Positions 1 to 9,075 are shown, counted from the first letter of the stretch. The stretch: DNA of 64,000 nt from Intrasporangium calvum DSM 43043 (GCF_000184685.1 NC_014830.1:1178001-1242000), one strand, 5' to 3'. Notes: generated from the letters alone by a model not told the origin. Made by a program: numbers and translations.

Positions 1-395
1 ACGCGGCCTCGTGGCGTCTCGTGTCGGGCGAGGCAGCGGACGACGCGACGCTGACGGACCTGCAGTTCGCCTGGCGCGCGATCCGCGGGGTGCGCTCCAA
101 CGCCATCCTGCTCGCCGACGGTGGGGCTGCGGTCGGCATCGGGATGGGGCAGGTCAACCGGGTCGACTCGTGCTACCTCGCGGTGCGTCGTGCGGGGGAG
201 GACCGGGCGCGCGGCTCCGTGGCTGCGTCGGACGCGTTCTTCCCCTTCGCCGACGGGCTGCAGATCCTCATCGACGCCGGGGTCCGCGCCGTCGTGGCCC
301 CGGGCGGCTCGGTCCGGGACGCGGAGGTCATCGCGGCGGCGCAGGCCGCGGGCATGACGATGTATTTCACGGGCACCCGGCACTTCGCCCACTGA
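1..395 (+). CDS. purH: Bifunctional AICAR transformylase/IMP cyclohydrolase PurH, 3' part
   Basis: This is the C-terminal ~130 residues of PurH, which carries out the last two steps of de novo IMP synthesis in the cytoplasm. The frame is open from base 3 and stops at 393-395. [26 protein letters not shown] and [12 protein letters not shown] are conserved formyltransferase blocks, and the end [14 protein letters not shown] is the usual PurH terminus. Only the 5' part is cut off by the window edge. It converges on the barbiturase-type gene across a large hairpin. In many actinobacteria purH lies close to folD and mdh, which here are more than 51 kb away. Confidence 0.95.
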   Translation, partial: AASWRLVSGEAADDATLTDLQFAWRAIRGVRSNAILLADGGAAVGIGMGQVNRVDSCYLAVRRAGEDRARGSVAASDAFFPFADGLQILIDAGVRAVVAPGGSVRDAEVIAAAQAAGMTMYFTGTRHFAH

Positions 396-406
396 GCATC
401 ACACCC

Positions 407-480
407 TGCAACACACCCGCTTACCGCACGGCCCCCATGCCTGCAGGCGGCTGCGGCAGGCGGTAAGCGGGTGTGTTGCA
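407..480. terminator. Large hairpin between convergent purH and the ring-opening amidohydrolase gene
   Basis: Arms 407-427 and 460-480 are perfect 21-bp reverse complements (core CACACCCGCTTACCGC) around a 32-nt GC-rich loop. It follows the purH stop by 11 bases and ends 8 bases before the stop of the opposite-strand gene, so it can serve as a bidirectional terminator. There is no T-run, as is common in high-GC actinobacteria. The large loop is unusual for a simple intrinsic terminator. Confidence 0.7.
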
Positions 481-488
481 GCGTCAGG

Positions 489-1625
489 TCAGCGACTCCA
501 GCGATACCCCGTCGGCTGGCCCTCGCCGAGATCGATGATCGCCGCAACGGGTCCGCCGCCGTCCGGCCCCTGGTGCGCCGCCGACACCGACACGAACACC
601 GCGGGGTCACCGGTCACCGCCGCGGTGACGCCGCCGACCGCCGCCTTGATCTGGCGGTGCCAGTGGACGTCCGAGTCGTCGAGCATGGCGTTGCGCCGGC
701 CGTGGACCATGCCGTCCTGGCTCACCTCGCACTTGAGGAAGACGTTGACGAGCCGGCCGTCGATGTCGGTCCAGTGCGGCCGCTCGGGCAGGTCGAGACC
801 GGCGTCCTTGATGGCCTCCCAGATTCCGTCGGCGTCCAGCGCGTCCCGCATCACCGAGTGGCCGATCCGGTAGCGCCCACCGATCCCACGCGTGTTGCCG
901 ACGACGACGACCTGCGCCTGGTCGAGTTCCACGCCGGACGAGCAGGACGCCACCGAGGAGTACAGCGACCGGTTGTGCATGATGTCCTCGTCCGAGGGCA
1001 TCTCGATCTCGCCGAGCGCCACGGCGACGCCGAGGCCGGTCGTCCCGTTGGACAGGTCCATCGACTCGTGGGTGTGCTCGGTCCAGACCTTCATCCCGCG
1101 GGACTTGGCGTCCCGGATCGTGTGGATGGTCAGCAGCGGCGTCTTCGTCTGCACGTAGTGGACGTCGGCGGGATCGGTGATCCCGGCCCGCTCCATGGCC
1201 ACCTGCACACCGGCCGCGACCTTCTCGACCATGGCGGTGTAGCCGATCTCCTCGGGCTTGATCGGCTCGCTCATCGCGAACCCGACGGTGAGCCGCAGGT
1301 CGTCGGATGGTTCCGTCCGGTCGGCGGGAAGGGTCGCGAAGATCGTGGCGTGCGGGCTGATGACCCCGTCGGTGCCACCGGACCAGACGATGGGGATCTG
1401 GCTCACCTGGTCGGCCGGCGCGCCCTTCTCGACGAGCACCTGTCGGAAGGCGCGGTCGGCGATGATGCGGGTGTAGTCGTTGACGCCGCCGTTGCCCTCG
1501 GTCTTGCCGATGATGGCGACGACCCGGGCGGCTTCCATCACGCCGTCGTCGATGAGCCGGGCGAGCTCGGACGCGTCGGCGACGGAGTGGATCGGGACCT
1601 TGCGTACCTCGATGGCTTCTGGCAC
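489..1625 (-). CDS. Ring-opening amidohydrolase, probable barbiturase
   Basis: 378-aa member of the cyanuric acid hydrolase/barbiturase family, which hydrolyses the ring amide of barbiturate (to ureidomalonate) or cyanuric acid. Three repeated domains are visible. The first carries [14 protein letters not shown] (Lys41) and [15 protein letters not shown] (Ser82). The second carries [10 protein letters not shown] and [15 protein letters not shown]. The third carries [19 protein letters not shown] and [14 protein letters not shown]. These match the family's Lys-Ser pairs. The GTG start at 1625 is chosen because GGAAGGTGAG lies just upstream, giving [10 protein letters not shown]. It begins 5 bp after the carbamate kinase stop, so the two form an operon. 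Barbiturase is preferred over cyanuric acid hydrolase because of the N-terminal sequence type and the uracil-type permease and Mo hydroxylase nearby; no triazine genes are seen. Substrate is inferred. Confidence 0.78.
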   Translation of the reverse strand: MPEAIEVRKVPIHSVADASELARLIDDGVMEAARVVAIIGKTEGNGGVNDYTRIIADRAFRQVLVEKGAPADQVSQIPIVWSGGTDGVISPHATIFATLPADRTEPSDDLRLTVGFAMSEPIKPEEIGYTAMVEKVAAGVQVAMERAGITDPADVHYVQTKTPLLTIHTIRDAKSRGMKVWTEHTHESMDLSNGTTGLGVAVALGEIEMPSDEDIMHNRSLYSSVASCSSGVELDQAQVVVVGNTRGIGGRYRIGHSVMRDALDADGIWEAIKDAGLDLPERPHWTDIDGRLVNVFLKCEVSQDGMVHGRRNAMLDDSDVHWHRQIKAAVGGVTAAVTGDPAVFVSVSAAHQGPDGGGPVAAIIDLGEGQPTGYRWSR

Positions 1626-1630
1626 GTGTC

Positions 1631-2590
1631 TCACCTTCCGAAATCGTTTGCGGGCGTGGGGTTCTCGATGACGGTTCCGACGCCGTGCTCGACGGCCTCG
1701 GTGATCTGGTCGAGGGCGGTGATGATGCTCCGGCGGCCGCCCGACCGCAGGAACCGGAGTGCCGCCTCGACCTTGGGGCCCATCGACCCTGACGCGAAGT
1801 GCCCGGCTGCGGCGTAGCCCTCGAGCTCGGCAACCGTGACGCGCTCGAGGGGGCGGGCGTCGGGGGTGCCCCATCCGACGACGGCGTGGGGCACGTCGGT
1901 GGCGATGACGAGCGCGTCGGCGTCGATGGCCCGGGCGAGCAGCGCTGCGGTGAGGTCCTTGTCGATGACGGCCTCGACGCCGTGCACGGTCGCAGCATCC
2001 GAGCGCACGACCGGCACGCCGCCGCCCCCTGCTGCCACGACGACGTAGCCGGCCTTCATCAGGGTGAGCAGCGTGTGGGCGTCGAGCACCTCCAGCGGCT
2101 CGGGCGAGGCGACCACCCGCCGCCAGCCCTTCTCGCCGCGGTCCTCCCAGATCTGTCCGAGTGCCATGAGGGGTTCCGCCTGCTCGCGCGGCAGGTAGCG
2201 TCCGACCGGTTTCGTCGGTGTCGTGAAGCCGGGGTCGTCGGCGTCCACGAGGGTCCGCGTGACGATGGCCGCGACGGGCCGCTCCACGCCGCGCCGGGCG
2301 AGCGACGCCTCGAGCGCGTCGAGCATGGTGAAGCCGATGGTGCCCTGCGTCTGGGCGCCGCACCAGTCGAGGGGCACGGGCGGCACGACGTGGGCGGCGA
2401 GCTCGTTCTTGACGAGGATGTTGCCGACCTGCGGGCCGTTCCCGTGGGTGATGGCGACGTCGTGGCCGGCGGCGACGAGGTCGGCCACGTGGGACATCGC
2501 CTTCTGGATCGCGTGCCGCTGCTCGTGCGGTGCGGCGCTCCCGCCGGGGCCGGTCATGGCGTTGCCGCCGAGTGCGACGAGCACTCTCAT
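1631..2590 (-). CDS. arcC: Carbamate kinase
   Basis: 319-aa amino-acid-kinase-fold enzyme (carbamoyl phosphate + ADP = ATP + carbamate), cytoplasmic. The nucleotide and substrate loops are plain: VALGGNAM at residues 5-12, [10 protein letters not shown] near 48-57, [22 protein letters not shown] and [12 protein letters not shown]. Length is normal for ArcC/AllK. The ATG at 2590 follows GAGGAG. There are no arginine deiminase or ornithine carbamoyltransferase genes beside it. The context is a barbiturase-type hydrolase immediately downstream and FdrA/DUF1116/DUF2877 genes 22 kb away, which points to the AllK-type role of making ATP from carbamoyl phosphate released by ureide breakdown. A TTGGCA-type palindrome lies 57 bp upstream and resembles one upstream of hyuA. 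Confidence 0.92.
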   Translation of the reverse strand: MRVLVALGGNAMTGPGGSAAPHEQRHAIQKAMSHVADLVAAGHDVAITHGNGPQVGNILVKNELAAHVVPPVPLDWCGAQTQGTIGFTMLDALEASLARRGVERPVAAIVTRTLVDADDPGFTTPTKPVGRYLPREQAEPLMALGQIWEDRGEKGWRRVVASPEPLEVLDAHTLLTLMKAGYVVVAAGGGGVPVVRSDAATVHGVEAVIDKDLTAALLARAIDADALVIATDVPHAVVGWGTPDARPLERVTVAELEGYAAAGHFASGSMGPKVEAALRFLRSGGRRSIITALDQITEAVEHGVGTVIENPTPANDFGR

Positions 2591-2646
2591 GGCACTCTCC
2601 TCGGTGTCGTTGCGGTGAGCCTAAGGAGCGAGTCGGGGTGGGCGCG

Positions 2647-2664
2647 TTGGCAGGTCCTGCCCAA
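2647..2664 (-). promoter_or_regulatory. Candidate operator of the carbamate kinase operon
   Basis: Imperfect inverted repeat TTGGCAGGTCCTGCCCAA, 57 bp before the carbamate kinase start. With flanks it matches the site at 11202-11218 before hyuA: both have GCGTTGGCA, two variable bases, then TCCTGCC. The orientation and rough distance to the start codon are also the same. A shared regulator, possibly the PucR protein encoded at 23397-24752, is an inference. Confidence 0.5.
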
Positions 2665-2690
2665 CCCGCGGTCGCCCGTTGGCACTTGTC

Positions 2691-2778
2691 GTATGCCGCT
2701 GAGCTCGCTCCTGCGGGCATGCCCGGTCCTGCTGAGCCCGCCCATCGAAGGAGAGGGGCCGCAGAAAGTGCACTCGAC
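2691..2778. repeat. Interspersed repeat: motif A and degenerate motif B
   Basis: Motif A (GTATGCCGCTGAGCT) is at 2691-2705. A degenerate inverted motif B (GAAAGTGCACTCGAC) is at 2764-2778. They lie between the carbamate kinase promoter and the decayed carboxyltransferase gene. Confidence 0.7.
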
Positions 2779-2815
2779 CGTGAGGGCGGCTTTCCACGCA
2801 GTTCGTGCGGACGGG

Positions 2816-3689
2816 TCAGAGGCGGCGGTAGCGGGCGAGGCGGGCAGCCGGCTCCTGGCCAGCGAGCGTGGCCAGCTCGTGCTGGATCGCCTGGCTCATC
2901 CGGAGGCAGAAGGCCTGGGGCTCGTCCGCGGCATCCGGGTGCTCGGCGACGATGCGGTCGATGATGCCGTCGGCGAGCAGGTCGAGGGAGCGGACCCGTT
3001 GCGCCGCGGCCAGCTCGCGGGCCAGCGCCATGCCGCGGCGCGCCACCCGGAGTCCCTTGAGACAGGGGCTCGTCGAGCGTCTGGCCACGGCGGTCCTGCC
3101 CGATCACGAGCAGGGCGCGCACGCCGGGCGGTGCGCGCGCCGGGATCGAACGATGGAGTCCCAGGCCGGGCTGGCGGCCAGGGACTCCGTCGGCACGTCT
3201 GGCACATCGGGCACGTCGGGCGGTCCCTCGCGGATGCCCATGAGCACGTTGAGGGCACGGTCGGCGGTCTCAGCGAGGGCCTCGACGGGCAGGATCGCGT
3301 CGATGGGACCGTGCTCGAAGACGCCGACGAACGCCGGGGTGCCCTCCTGCATCCGGGTCCCCCCCGAGGCGGGCGCCGCGAACACCGGCAGCTCCTCACG
3401 CAGGGCGCGTTCGAACGCGACGACGATGCGCTCCGCCGCGACGGCCCCGATCGACCCGGCGAGGAACCGGAACTCGCCCGCGATGAGGGCGACGCGTCGC
3501 CCGTGGATCCCGCCCTCGCCGGTGATGATCGCCTCGTCGCACCCGCTGCGCTCCCGAGCGGCAGCCAGCTCAGCGGCATACGGGCTGCCGTCGGGTGCGG
3601 GCCGCACGGGAGCGCTGTCCCAGCCGACCCACGTCGAGGACGGTGTCGAGCAGCTCGCGCGCCGCGAGCCGGCTGGGAGGGTCGCCCAT
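2816..3689 (-). pseudogene. Decayed acyl-CoA carboxylase carboxyltransferase gene
   Basis: Fragments in all three minus-strand frames add up to the remains of a ~490-aa AccD/AccA-type carboxyltransferase. An ATG at 3689 starts MGDPPSRLAARELLDTVLD. The frame then shifts near 3628 to SWDSAPVRPAPDGSPYAAEL, which continues with GEFRFLAGSIG and SGGTRMQEGTPAFV. AFV runs directly into FEHGPIDAILPVE, missing roughly 75 residues that family members have there. Near 3100 VRALL joins [15 protein letters not shown] with another gap and a frame change. A further shift leads to [21 protein letters not shown], again lacking the segment with the second oxyanion region. The last piece ends normally at 2816 (RLARYRRL). 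Three deletions plus frameshifts make an intact product very unlikely. The substrate of the ancestral enzyme is unknown. Confidence 0.8.
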
Positions 3690-3761
3690 CCGCGTCCGGC
3701 CGGGGGAGTGTCAGGCCTGGCCCCTGCTCGGCCTGGCCCCTTGGCGGAGTCTGCCGTCGAG

Positions 3762-4226
3762 TCAGGACGTCGAGTGCTCGAAGCGTCGGTCCGCCAGGTA
3801 GCCGAGCATCGCCAGGAGGACGACCTGGGCGCCGGTGATGACGGCGGCCCACAGGCCGATGGGAAGGTCGCTGACCGCTTCGTACTCGAAGACGCCCTCT
3901 CCGAGCAGCCCGATGCCGAAGACGATGAAGAGCAGGAGCACGGCGATCTGGACGCCCACTCCCAGCAGGTGGAGGGTCCGGTTGTCGAGCGCGAACAGGA
4001 TCACCGCGCCGATCCCGTAGGCGACGGCGAGGGCGAGGTAGCCGCCGTAGGTCGTCGTGTCGGTCGCACCTGGCTCGAGCTCGGCGTTCCTGACGAGGAG
4101 CATGAGCACCACATAGAGGAGCGCGACGACTGCGCTCATGGCGGCCGCGACGGTGCGGACCGTCCTGCGCGTCCCGGCGCTCTTGGTGTGGACATCCACG
4201 CTGGCGTGACTGGCTCTCGTGATCAC
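3762..4226 (-). CDS. Small four-helix membrane protein, function unknown
   Basis: 154-aa protein with four hydrophobic stretches: near residues 28-45 (AAAMSAVVALLYVVLMLL), 62-80 (YLALAVAYGIGAVILFAL), 87-107 (LLGVGVQIAVLLLFIVFGIG) and 124-143. Charged tails lie on both sides. The GTG start at 4226 is preceded by GAGGAGGGTGG. I do not recognise the family. It reads in the same direction as the MMPL gene upstream, but a 9-bp hairpin and paired direct repeats separate the two, so it probably has its own promoter. Confidence 0.75.
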   Translation of the reverse strand: MITRASHASVDVHTKSAGTRRTVRTVAAAMSAVVALLYVVLMLLVRNAELEPGATDTTTYGGYLALAVAYGIGAVILFALDNRTLHLLGVGVQIAVLLLFIVFGIGLLGEGVFEYEAVSDLPIGLWAAVITGAQVVLLAMLGYLADRRFEHSTS

Positions 4227-4260
4227 GTTCCACCCTCCTCGTTGAGGTCCTACAGCCCAT

Positions 4261-4330
4261 CAAATCAGCCGTATGCGGGATCTCGCCATGCTCCAAATCA
4301 GCCAAATCGCTCAACTCGGCACGAGTTGAG
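4261..4330. promoter_or_regulatory. Hairpin and direct repeats upstream of the small membrane-protein gene
   Basis: CAAATCAGCC occurs at 4261-4270 and 4294-4303, a 33-bp period. It is followed by a perfect 9-bp hairpin CTCAACTCG/CGAGTTGAG (4310-4318 and 4322-4330, loop GCA). The segment is A+T-rich compared with its surroundings. It may terminate the MMPL transcript, act as promoter/operator of the next gene, or both. Confidence 0.4.
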
Positions 4331-4359
4331 GGGCTGGCCGTCCTGACGACGCTGGCGTC

Positions 4360-6426
4360 CTAGACGAGCTGGGGCGCGGCTTCGACCTCGTCGCGGCCGC
4401 CGGAGACGTGGCGGGGCCACCAGAACCGGTCGCCGAGCATGAGCGCGATGGCCGGCACGAGCAGCGTCCGGACGACGAGCGTGTCGAGGAGCACACCGAC
4501 GCAGATGATCACGCCGACCTGGGCGAGGACGACGAGGGGGAGGACGCCGAGGACGGCGAACACGGCGGCGAGCAGGATGCCGGCACTCGTGATGACGCCA
4601 CCGGTGGCGGCGAGGCCGCGGAGCATGCCGCGCCGTGCGCCGTGCTCGCGGGCCTCCTCCTTCGCGCGGCTGACGAGGAAGATGTTGTAGTCCACGCCGA
4701 GGGCGACGAGGAAGACGAAGGCGTAGAGCGGCGCGGTGTCGTCGAGCCGCTCGAAGCCGAAGACCTGCGTGAAGAGGACCCAGGAGATGCCGAGGCTCGC
4801 GACGTAGGTCGCCACGACGGTGGCGACGAGGATGACCGGTGCGACGACGGAGCGCAGCAGGAGCATGAGGACGAGCAGCACGAGGGCGAGGATGACCGGC
4901 AGGACGAGGCCGCGGTCCTCAGCGGCTGCCGTCGTGGTGTCGAGGGCCTGGGCCTCGGTCCCACCCACGTGGGTGCCGTCGAAGCCAGCGACCGCGTCGC
5001 GCAGGCTGACGACGCCCTGCCGCGCCTGGTCGGATGACGGTGCTCCGGCCAGCACCGCGTCGATCTGGGTCACGCCGTCGGCCTGGTTGCTCACGCGAGC
5101 CGAGGTCACTCCGGGGGCTCCGTCGACCGCGGCCAGGACGGCTTGCGCGTCGTCGGTCGTCACGACCCGCGCCGGGTCGGCGCTGCTGGCCGGGAACGAC
5201 TCGGCCAGTCGCTCGGACGCTGCGATCGCCTCGGGCTTCTGGAGGAACTGGTCGGAGACCGACAGCCCGGTGTTGATGCCGAGCGCACCGACCGAGGCGA
5301 TGAGCAGACCGGCCAGGGTGACGGCGACCACGGTCCTGGGCCGGGCTGCGACGACGTCGCCGATCCGCTTCCACAGCGTGCGGGTGTCGGCCAGCGCCGG
5401 CTCGCCGACGTGCGGGACGCGGGGCCAGAAGACCCAGCGCCCGAAGACGACGAGCGCAGCGGGCAGCACGATGAGGGCGAAGGCGGCGGCGATGACGATG
5501 CCGATGGCGGAGGCCAGGCCGAGGCCTCGGGTGGTCGGGAAGGCGGAGAGCAGCAGGGTGAGGACGCCGAGCACGACGGTCGACGCGCTGCTCACGACTG
5601 CCTCGGCCGTCCGGGCCACGGCCACGGCCATGGCTTCGCGCCGGTCGGGGTGGCGTCGGAGCTCGTCGCGGTAGCGGGAGATGAGCAGGAGGGCGTAGTC
5701 CGTGCCGGCGCCGAAGACGAGCACGGAGAGGATGCCGGTCGTCGACTCGTCCCCGGCCACGTCGAGCGCGCTCAGGGCGTGGGTGGCGGTGACCATCGCG
5801 ACGCGGTCCGCCACGCCGATGACGGTCAGCGGGATGAGCCAGAGGATCGGGCTGCGGTAGGTGAGGACGAGCAGGGCCGCGACGATCGAGGCGGTCGTGA
5901 GGAGCAGCCGGGTGTTGGCCCCCTCGAAGACGCCCGCGAGATCTGCCTGCACGGCGGCCGGCCCGGTGACCTGGGCGGTCAGCCCATCGGGCAGGTCCGC
6001 CTTGACCGTGCCTCGGAGCTCCGTGATGAGCCGGGCGGAGTCGGGTCCGTTGTTCGCGTCGACCGGCACGACCACGATGGCGGACGTCCCGTCACTGCTG
6101 GGGACGACGGGGAGGTCCGCGCCGTTGGAGACCGCGGCTGCGCGCTCCTGGACGATGGCCCGGTCCTGCTCGGTCAGCGGTTCGCCGGTGCGGCTGAAGA
6201 GCACCACCGCGGTCGACCCCTCGGCGGCGGGGAGGCGCTCGCGCAGCGCGGCCGCGGCCGAGCTGTCCGACCCGACGGGCAGCGGGTCGGTGGGCTTGGC
6301 CTGCCGGGCGGGGTCGCCCGCGATGCCCGTGACGAAACCGGAGAGGAGGAGCACGCCGAGGGCGATGGCGCCCGCCCACCAACGGGCCGTGATCCGGCGG
6401 GCAATACGGTCTGCCAAGGTCGACAT
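4360..6426 (-). CDS. MMPL/RND-family membrane transporter
   Basis: 688-aa inner-membrane transporter with two homologous halves. Each half has one membrane segment, a large extracytoplasmic loop and a bundle of five more segments. GTDYALLLISRYRDEL in the first half and GVDYNIFLVSRAKEE in the second are the paired motifs of the MmpL family; their Asp and Tyr residues belong to the proton relay. The family exports lipids, siderophores or drugs using the proton gradient. The start at 6426 (MSTLADRIARRI) is preferred over the ATG at 6447, because GGAG precedes the former and nothing precedes the latter. It is divergent from a MarR regulator across 66 bp, so drug-type export under MarR control is likely. 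The cargo cannot be told. Confidence 0.88.
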   Translation of the reverse strand: MSTLADRIARRITARWWAGAIALGVLLLSGFVTGIAGDPARQAKPTDPLPVGSDSSAAAALRERLPAAEGSTAVVLFSRTGEPLTEQDRAIVQERAAAVSNGADLPVVPSSDGTSAIVVVPVDANNGPDSARLITELRGTVKADLPDGLTAQVTGPAAVQADLAGVFEGANTRLLLTTASIVAALLVLTYRSPILWLIPLTVIGVADRVAMVTATHALSALDVAGDESTTGILSVLVFGAGTDYALLLISRYRDELRRHPDRREAMAVAVARTAEAVVSSASTVVLGVLTLLLSAFPTTRGLGLASAIGIVIAAAFALIVLPAALVVFGRWVFWPRVPHVGEPALADTRTLWKRIGDVVAARPRTVVAVTLAGLLIASVGALGINTGLSVSDQFLQKPEAIAASERLAESFPASSADPARVVTTDDAQAVLAAVDGAPGVTSARVSNQADGVTQIDAVLAGAPSSDQARQGVVSLRDAVAGFDGTHVGGTEAQALDTTTAAAEDRGLVLPVILALVLLVLMLLLRSVVAPVILVATVVATYVASLGISWVLFTQVFGFERLDDTAPLYAFVFLVALGVDYNIFLVSRAKEEAREHGARRGMLRGLAATGGVITSAGILLAAVFAVLGVLPLVVLAQVGVIICVGVLLDTLVVRTLLVPAIALMLGDRFWWPRHVSGGRDEVEAAPQLV

Positions 6427-6471
6427 CGAGGACTCCGTGGATAGCATGGGGACGAACAGATCACTCGGTAC

Positions 6472-6480
6472 CTTACTAAG
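6472..6480. promoter_or_regulatory. Small palindrome in the MMPL/MarR divergent promoter
   Basis: CTTACTAAG is a palindrome with a central C, next to the palindrome GGTACC at 6468-6473. It lies in the 66-bp space between the divergent MMPL and MarR starts, where MarR proteins usually bind. Binding here is an inference. Confidence 0.4.
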
Positions 6481-6492
6481 TTGGTGAGCGAT

Positions 6493-6966
6493 ATGACAGC
6501 CGGGCCCTCGCCTTCGCCCGAGATGTCCTCCCGCGTGCCCGAGTGGCGATCCACTGGCACCCTGGCCGCCCTGCAGGAGCTGCTCGACGTGGCCGGGTCA
6601 GCCCCGGAGGCGGTCGCTCGTCGCGCCGGCATCTCCACCTCCGAGGTGCACTCGATGCGCCTGCTGTCCCAGTCGCCGATGGGCCCGGTCGAGCTGGCCC
6701 GCCACCTCGGCGTCACCTCCGCAGCATCGTCGGGCGTCGTCGACCGGCTGGTCGCCCACGGTCACGCGGAGCGACGGCCCCACCCGGCCGATGGCCGTCG
6801 GACCGTGGTCGTCGTCACCGAGCAGGGACGAGCCGCGGTCATCGGCTGGCTGCTGCCGATGTTCCAGGCGCTGGCCGCCCTCGACCAGTCGCTCAGCGAG
6901 GTGGAGAGAGCCGTCGTCGAGCGCTATCTCACGGGAGCCGTCGAGGCTCTGCGCTCCCTCCTCTAG
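6493..6966 (+). CDS. MarR-family transcriptional regulator
   Basis: 157-aa winged-helix regulator. The central region reads SQSPMGPVELARHLGVTSAA (helix-turn-helix), followed by VDRLVAHGHAERRPHPADGR, the MarR wing with its Asp-Gly-Arg turn, and then a long C-terminal dimerisation helix. ATG 6493 is preferred because GGTGAG precedes it; GTG 6484 and TTG 6481 are in-frame alternatives. Being divergent from the MMPL transporter, it probably represses that transporter and itself and responds to a small molecule, as is common in the family. Confidence 0.88.
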   Translation: MTAGPSPSPEMSSRVPEWRSTGTLAALQELLDVAGSAPEAVARRAGISTSEVHSMRLLSQSPMGPVELARHLGVTSAASSGVVDRLVAHGHAERRPHPADGRRTVVVVTEQGRAAVIGWLLPMFQALAALDQSLSEVERAVVERYLTGAVEALRSLL

Positions 6967-7066
6967 GAAGTTCTGGCCGGATGCCGCTGGGCGCCGGCCC
7001 GTGCATCACCGGGTCGGGCTCGGGTGGCCCTCTCAGGCGCGCCGCGCAGGAGCACCTCCGGCCCGG

Positions 7067-9073
7067 TCACAGCCAGTCGCACTCCGCGGCCCGGGCCCCG
7101 GCGGCCAGCCGGGCATAGCCGGGCCCACGGTCGAAGAACGGCTGCGGATCCGCGTCACGTGCGGCGCGCAGCTCGGCGCGCAGCGCGTCGGACGCTGCCG
7201 CGTCGATGACGAGCGCGTCCTTGTCGCCGGACGCGACGACCCCGTAGTCCGCCCTCGCGCCCGCGAACGACACCTTGCCCCAGCGCAGGTCGCGCTCCAC
7301 CTCGGCGTAGGGGCGTTCCAGGGGGTCGCCCCACCCGCCACCGCCGGTGGTGCGGATCCGGATGGTCTGGCCGGCCAGCACCGGCTCGTCGTTGGCCAGG
7401 GCGTCGACGACCCGCTCGGTCGGGCCACCCACGTCGACGGTCACCTCGAACGGACGCCCGGCCTTGCCGCCCTTGACCCCCCAGCACGCGAGGATGGAGC
7501 GGTCGGCGATGGACATGAAGCTCGCGTCGCGCAGCATCCGGATGTGCTTCTCGTAGCCGAGCCCGCCGCGATGGCGCCCGGCGCCCCCGGAGTCGACGGC
7601 CAGGCCCAGTCGCTCGACGACGAAGTGGAACCGGCTCTCGGTGAACTCCGTGGGCAGGTTGCGCGAGTCGGGGACGACGTGGATCGTGTCCTCACCGTCG
7701 GCGTAGTAGCGGCCGCCAGACCCGCCGCCGAGGACCTCGCGCATGAGGTAGTCGTTCCCGTCCCGGTCCTTGCCGTAGACGCCGGTGTAGCGGATCGTCT
7801 CCTGGTCCGCCGGCATGCGCCCGTCGACGGCCTTGGCCACGACGCCGGCCAGGACACCGAGCAGACGGAGGATGACGAAGGTGCGCGCGTTGGTCGGCGC
7901 GGGATAGATCGGGGTGAGGAGCGTTCCCTTCGGCGGGAACCGCATCTCGATGAGTGGGACGACTCCTTCGTTGACGTCGAGCTCGGCCATCCGCTCGGGG
8001 GTGTCGGCGAGGTTGCGCAGGATCGGCGCGAGCCACTTCTTGAGGAAGTTCCCGCCGACGTAGTCACCGCAGTGGTTGATCGGTCCCTTGGCCTGTGGGC
8101 CGGTCCCGGTGAAGTCGATGAGGATCTTCCCGCCGTCCTCGCTCGTCTTGGTCAGCGTGATCCGCTGGGTGTGCAGCTGGGGCTCGTCGACGCCGTCGTG
8201 CTCGGCGTAGTCCTCCCAGATGTACGTCCCGTCGGGGATCTTCGAGAGGATCTCGCGGCGGTAGGTCTCCGTCGTCTTGTCGAGGATCGCGTCGAACGCG
8301 GCCTCGACGGTCCCGCGGCCGTACCGCTCGAAGAGCTCCGAGAGCCGCCGCGCCCCCATGAGGCACGCCGAGCACTCGGCGTCGAGGTCCGCGGCGAGCG
8401 AGTCCGGCATCCGGGAGTTGCGGGTCATGATGCGCAGCGCAGCCTGGTTGGGGACGCCGGCGTCCCAGAGGCGGATCGGCGGGACCGACAGGCCCTCCTC
8501 GAAGACGCTGCGGGCGTTGGAGGGCATCGAGCCGGGCACGGCGCCGCCGATGTCGTCGTGGTGCCCGAACGCCTGGACGAAGGCGACGACCTCACCGCCC
8601 GAGAAGACGGGCACCGTGACACAGAGGTCGGGCAGGTGGCCGATGCCGCCCTCCGACTCGTAGACGTCGTTGTGGAAGAAGACGTCCCCCTCCCTCATCT
8701 CGTCGATCGGGAAGTCGCGGACGATCGGGTGCACGAGCGCGGAGTACGAGCGGCCGGTGAGCTTGCGCAGCTGCCGGTCGTGGATACCCGCGCGGAAGTC
8801 GTGCGCGTCGCGGATCATCGGGGAGCGCGACGTCCGCGAGATGGCCGTCTCGACCTCCATCTCGACGCTGGCGAGGGTGCCCTCGACGATCTCGACGAGG
8901 ATCGGGTCGACCGGGGTCCCCGCCGGGGTCAGGCGGTTGCCGTGCTCATAGGACGTCGGCAGCCCGGCCGGGTTCACGGACTCCGGCCGTATGCCGCTGG
9001 GCTGGCTTCCGCTGGAGGCCGCCCCGTCCTGGGGGGCGAGCTTGGTGACGGCGGCCTGGCAGGAGAGACACAT
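7067..9073 (-). CDS. hyuB: Hydantoinase B/oxoprolinase-family subunit (HyuB)
   Basis: 668-aa partner of HyuA in an ATP-dependent cyclic-amide hydrolase of the N-methylhydantoinase/oxoprolinase/caprolactamase group. DPILVEIVEGTLASVEMEVE is the usual family N-terminal block. GDVFFHNDVYESEGGIGHLPD, GGAVPGSMPSNA and the C-terminal TTGGGGWGDPLER are family signatures. It starts 2 bp after the hyuA stop with AGAGGAG before the ATG, so the pair is co-translated. Odd feature: about 50 extra residues precede the family core. They begin MCLSCQ (a CxxC) and include SQPSGIRP, which is encoded by interspersed motif A at 8989-9003. The substrate is unknown; a hydantoin or another ring produced in nucleobase breakdown fits the context. 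Confidence 0.88.
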   Translation of the reverse strand: MCLSCQAAVTKLAPQDGAASSGSQPSGIRPESVNPAGLPTSYEHGNRLTPAGTPVDPILVEIVEGTLASVEMEVETAISRTSRSPMIRDAHDFRAGIHDRQLRKLTGRSYSALVHPIVRDFPIDEMREGDVFFHNDVYESEGGIGHLPDLCVTVPVFSGGEVVAFVQAFGHHDDIGGAVPGSMPSNARSVFEEGLSVPPIRLWDAGVPNQAALRIMTRNSRMPDSLAADLDAECSACLMGARRLSELFERYGRGTVEAAFDAILDKTTETYRREILSKIPDGTYIWEDYAEHDGVDEPQLHTQRITLTKTSEDGGKILIDFTGTGPQAKGPINHCGDYVGGNFLKKWLAPILRNLADTPERMAELDVNEGVVPLIEMRFPPKGTLLTPIYPAPTNARTFVILRLLGVLAGVVAKAVDGRMPADQETIRYTGVYGKDRDGNDYLMREVLGGGSGGRYYADGEDTIHVVPDSRNLPTEFTESRFHFVVERLGLAVDSGGAGRHRGGLGYEKHIRMLRDASFMSIADRSILACWGVKGGKAGRPFEVTVDVGGPTERVVDALANDEPVLAGQTIRIRTTGGGGWGDPLERPYAEVERDLRWGKVSFAGARADYGVVASGDKDALVIDAAASDALRAELRAARDADPQPFFDRGPGYARLAAGARAAECDWL
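8989..9003. repeat. Motif A inside hyuB
   Basis: GTATGCCGCTGGGCT, an exact copy of interspersed motif A. On the gene strand it encodes QPSGIR in the N-terminal extension of HyuB, outside the conserved family core. Confidence 0.75.
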
Positions 9074-9075
9074 GG

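Noticed and set aside
489-3122. Single 877-residue reading frame on the minus strand
   Set aside because: Only the part to 1625 is a recognisable protein. The rest runs antisense or out of frame through carbamate kinase and the decayed gene and is arginine/proline-rich junk typical of high-GC shadows.
3567-3581. Motif A match in the decayed carboxyltransferase gene (PYAAELA)
   Set aside because: Intact family members have a very similar peptide (Tyr-x-Ala-Glu-Leu-Ala) here, so the match may reflect native codons rather than a repeat insertion; it is not counted as a repeat.
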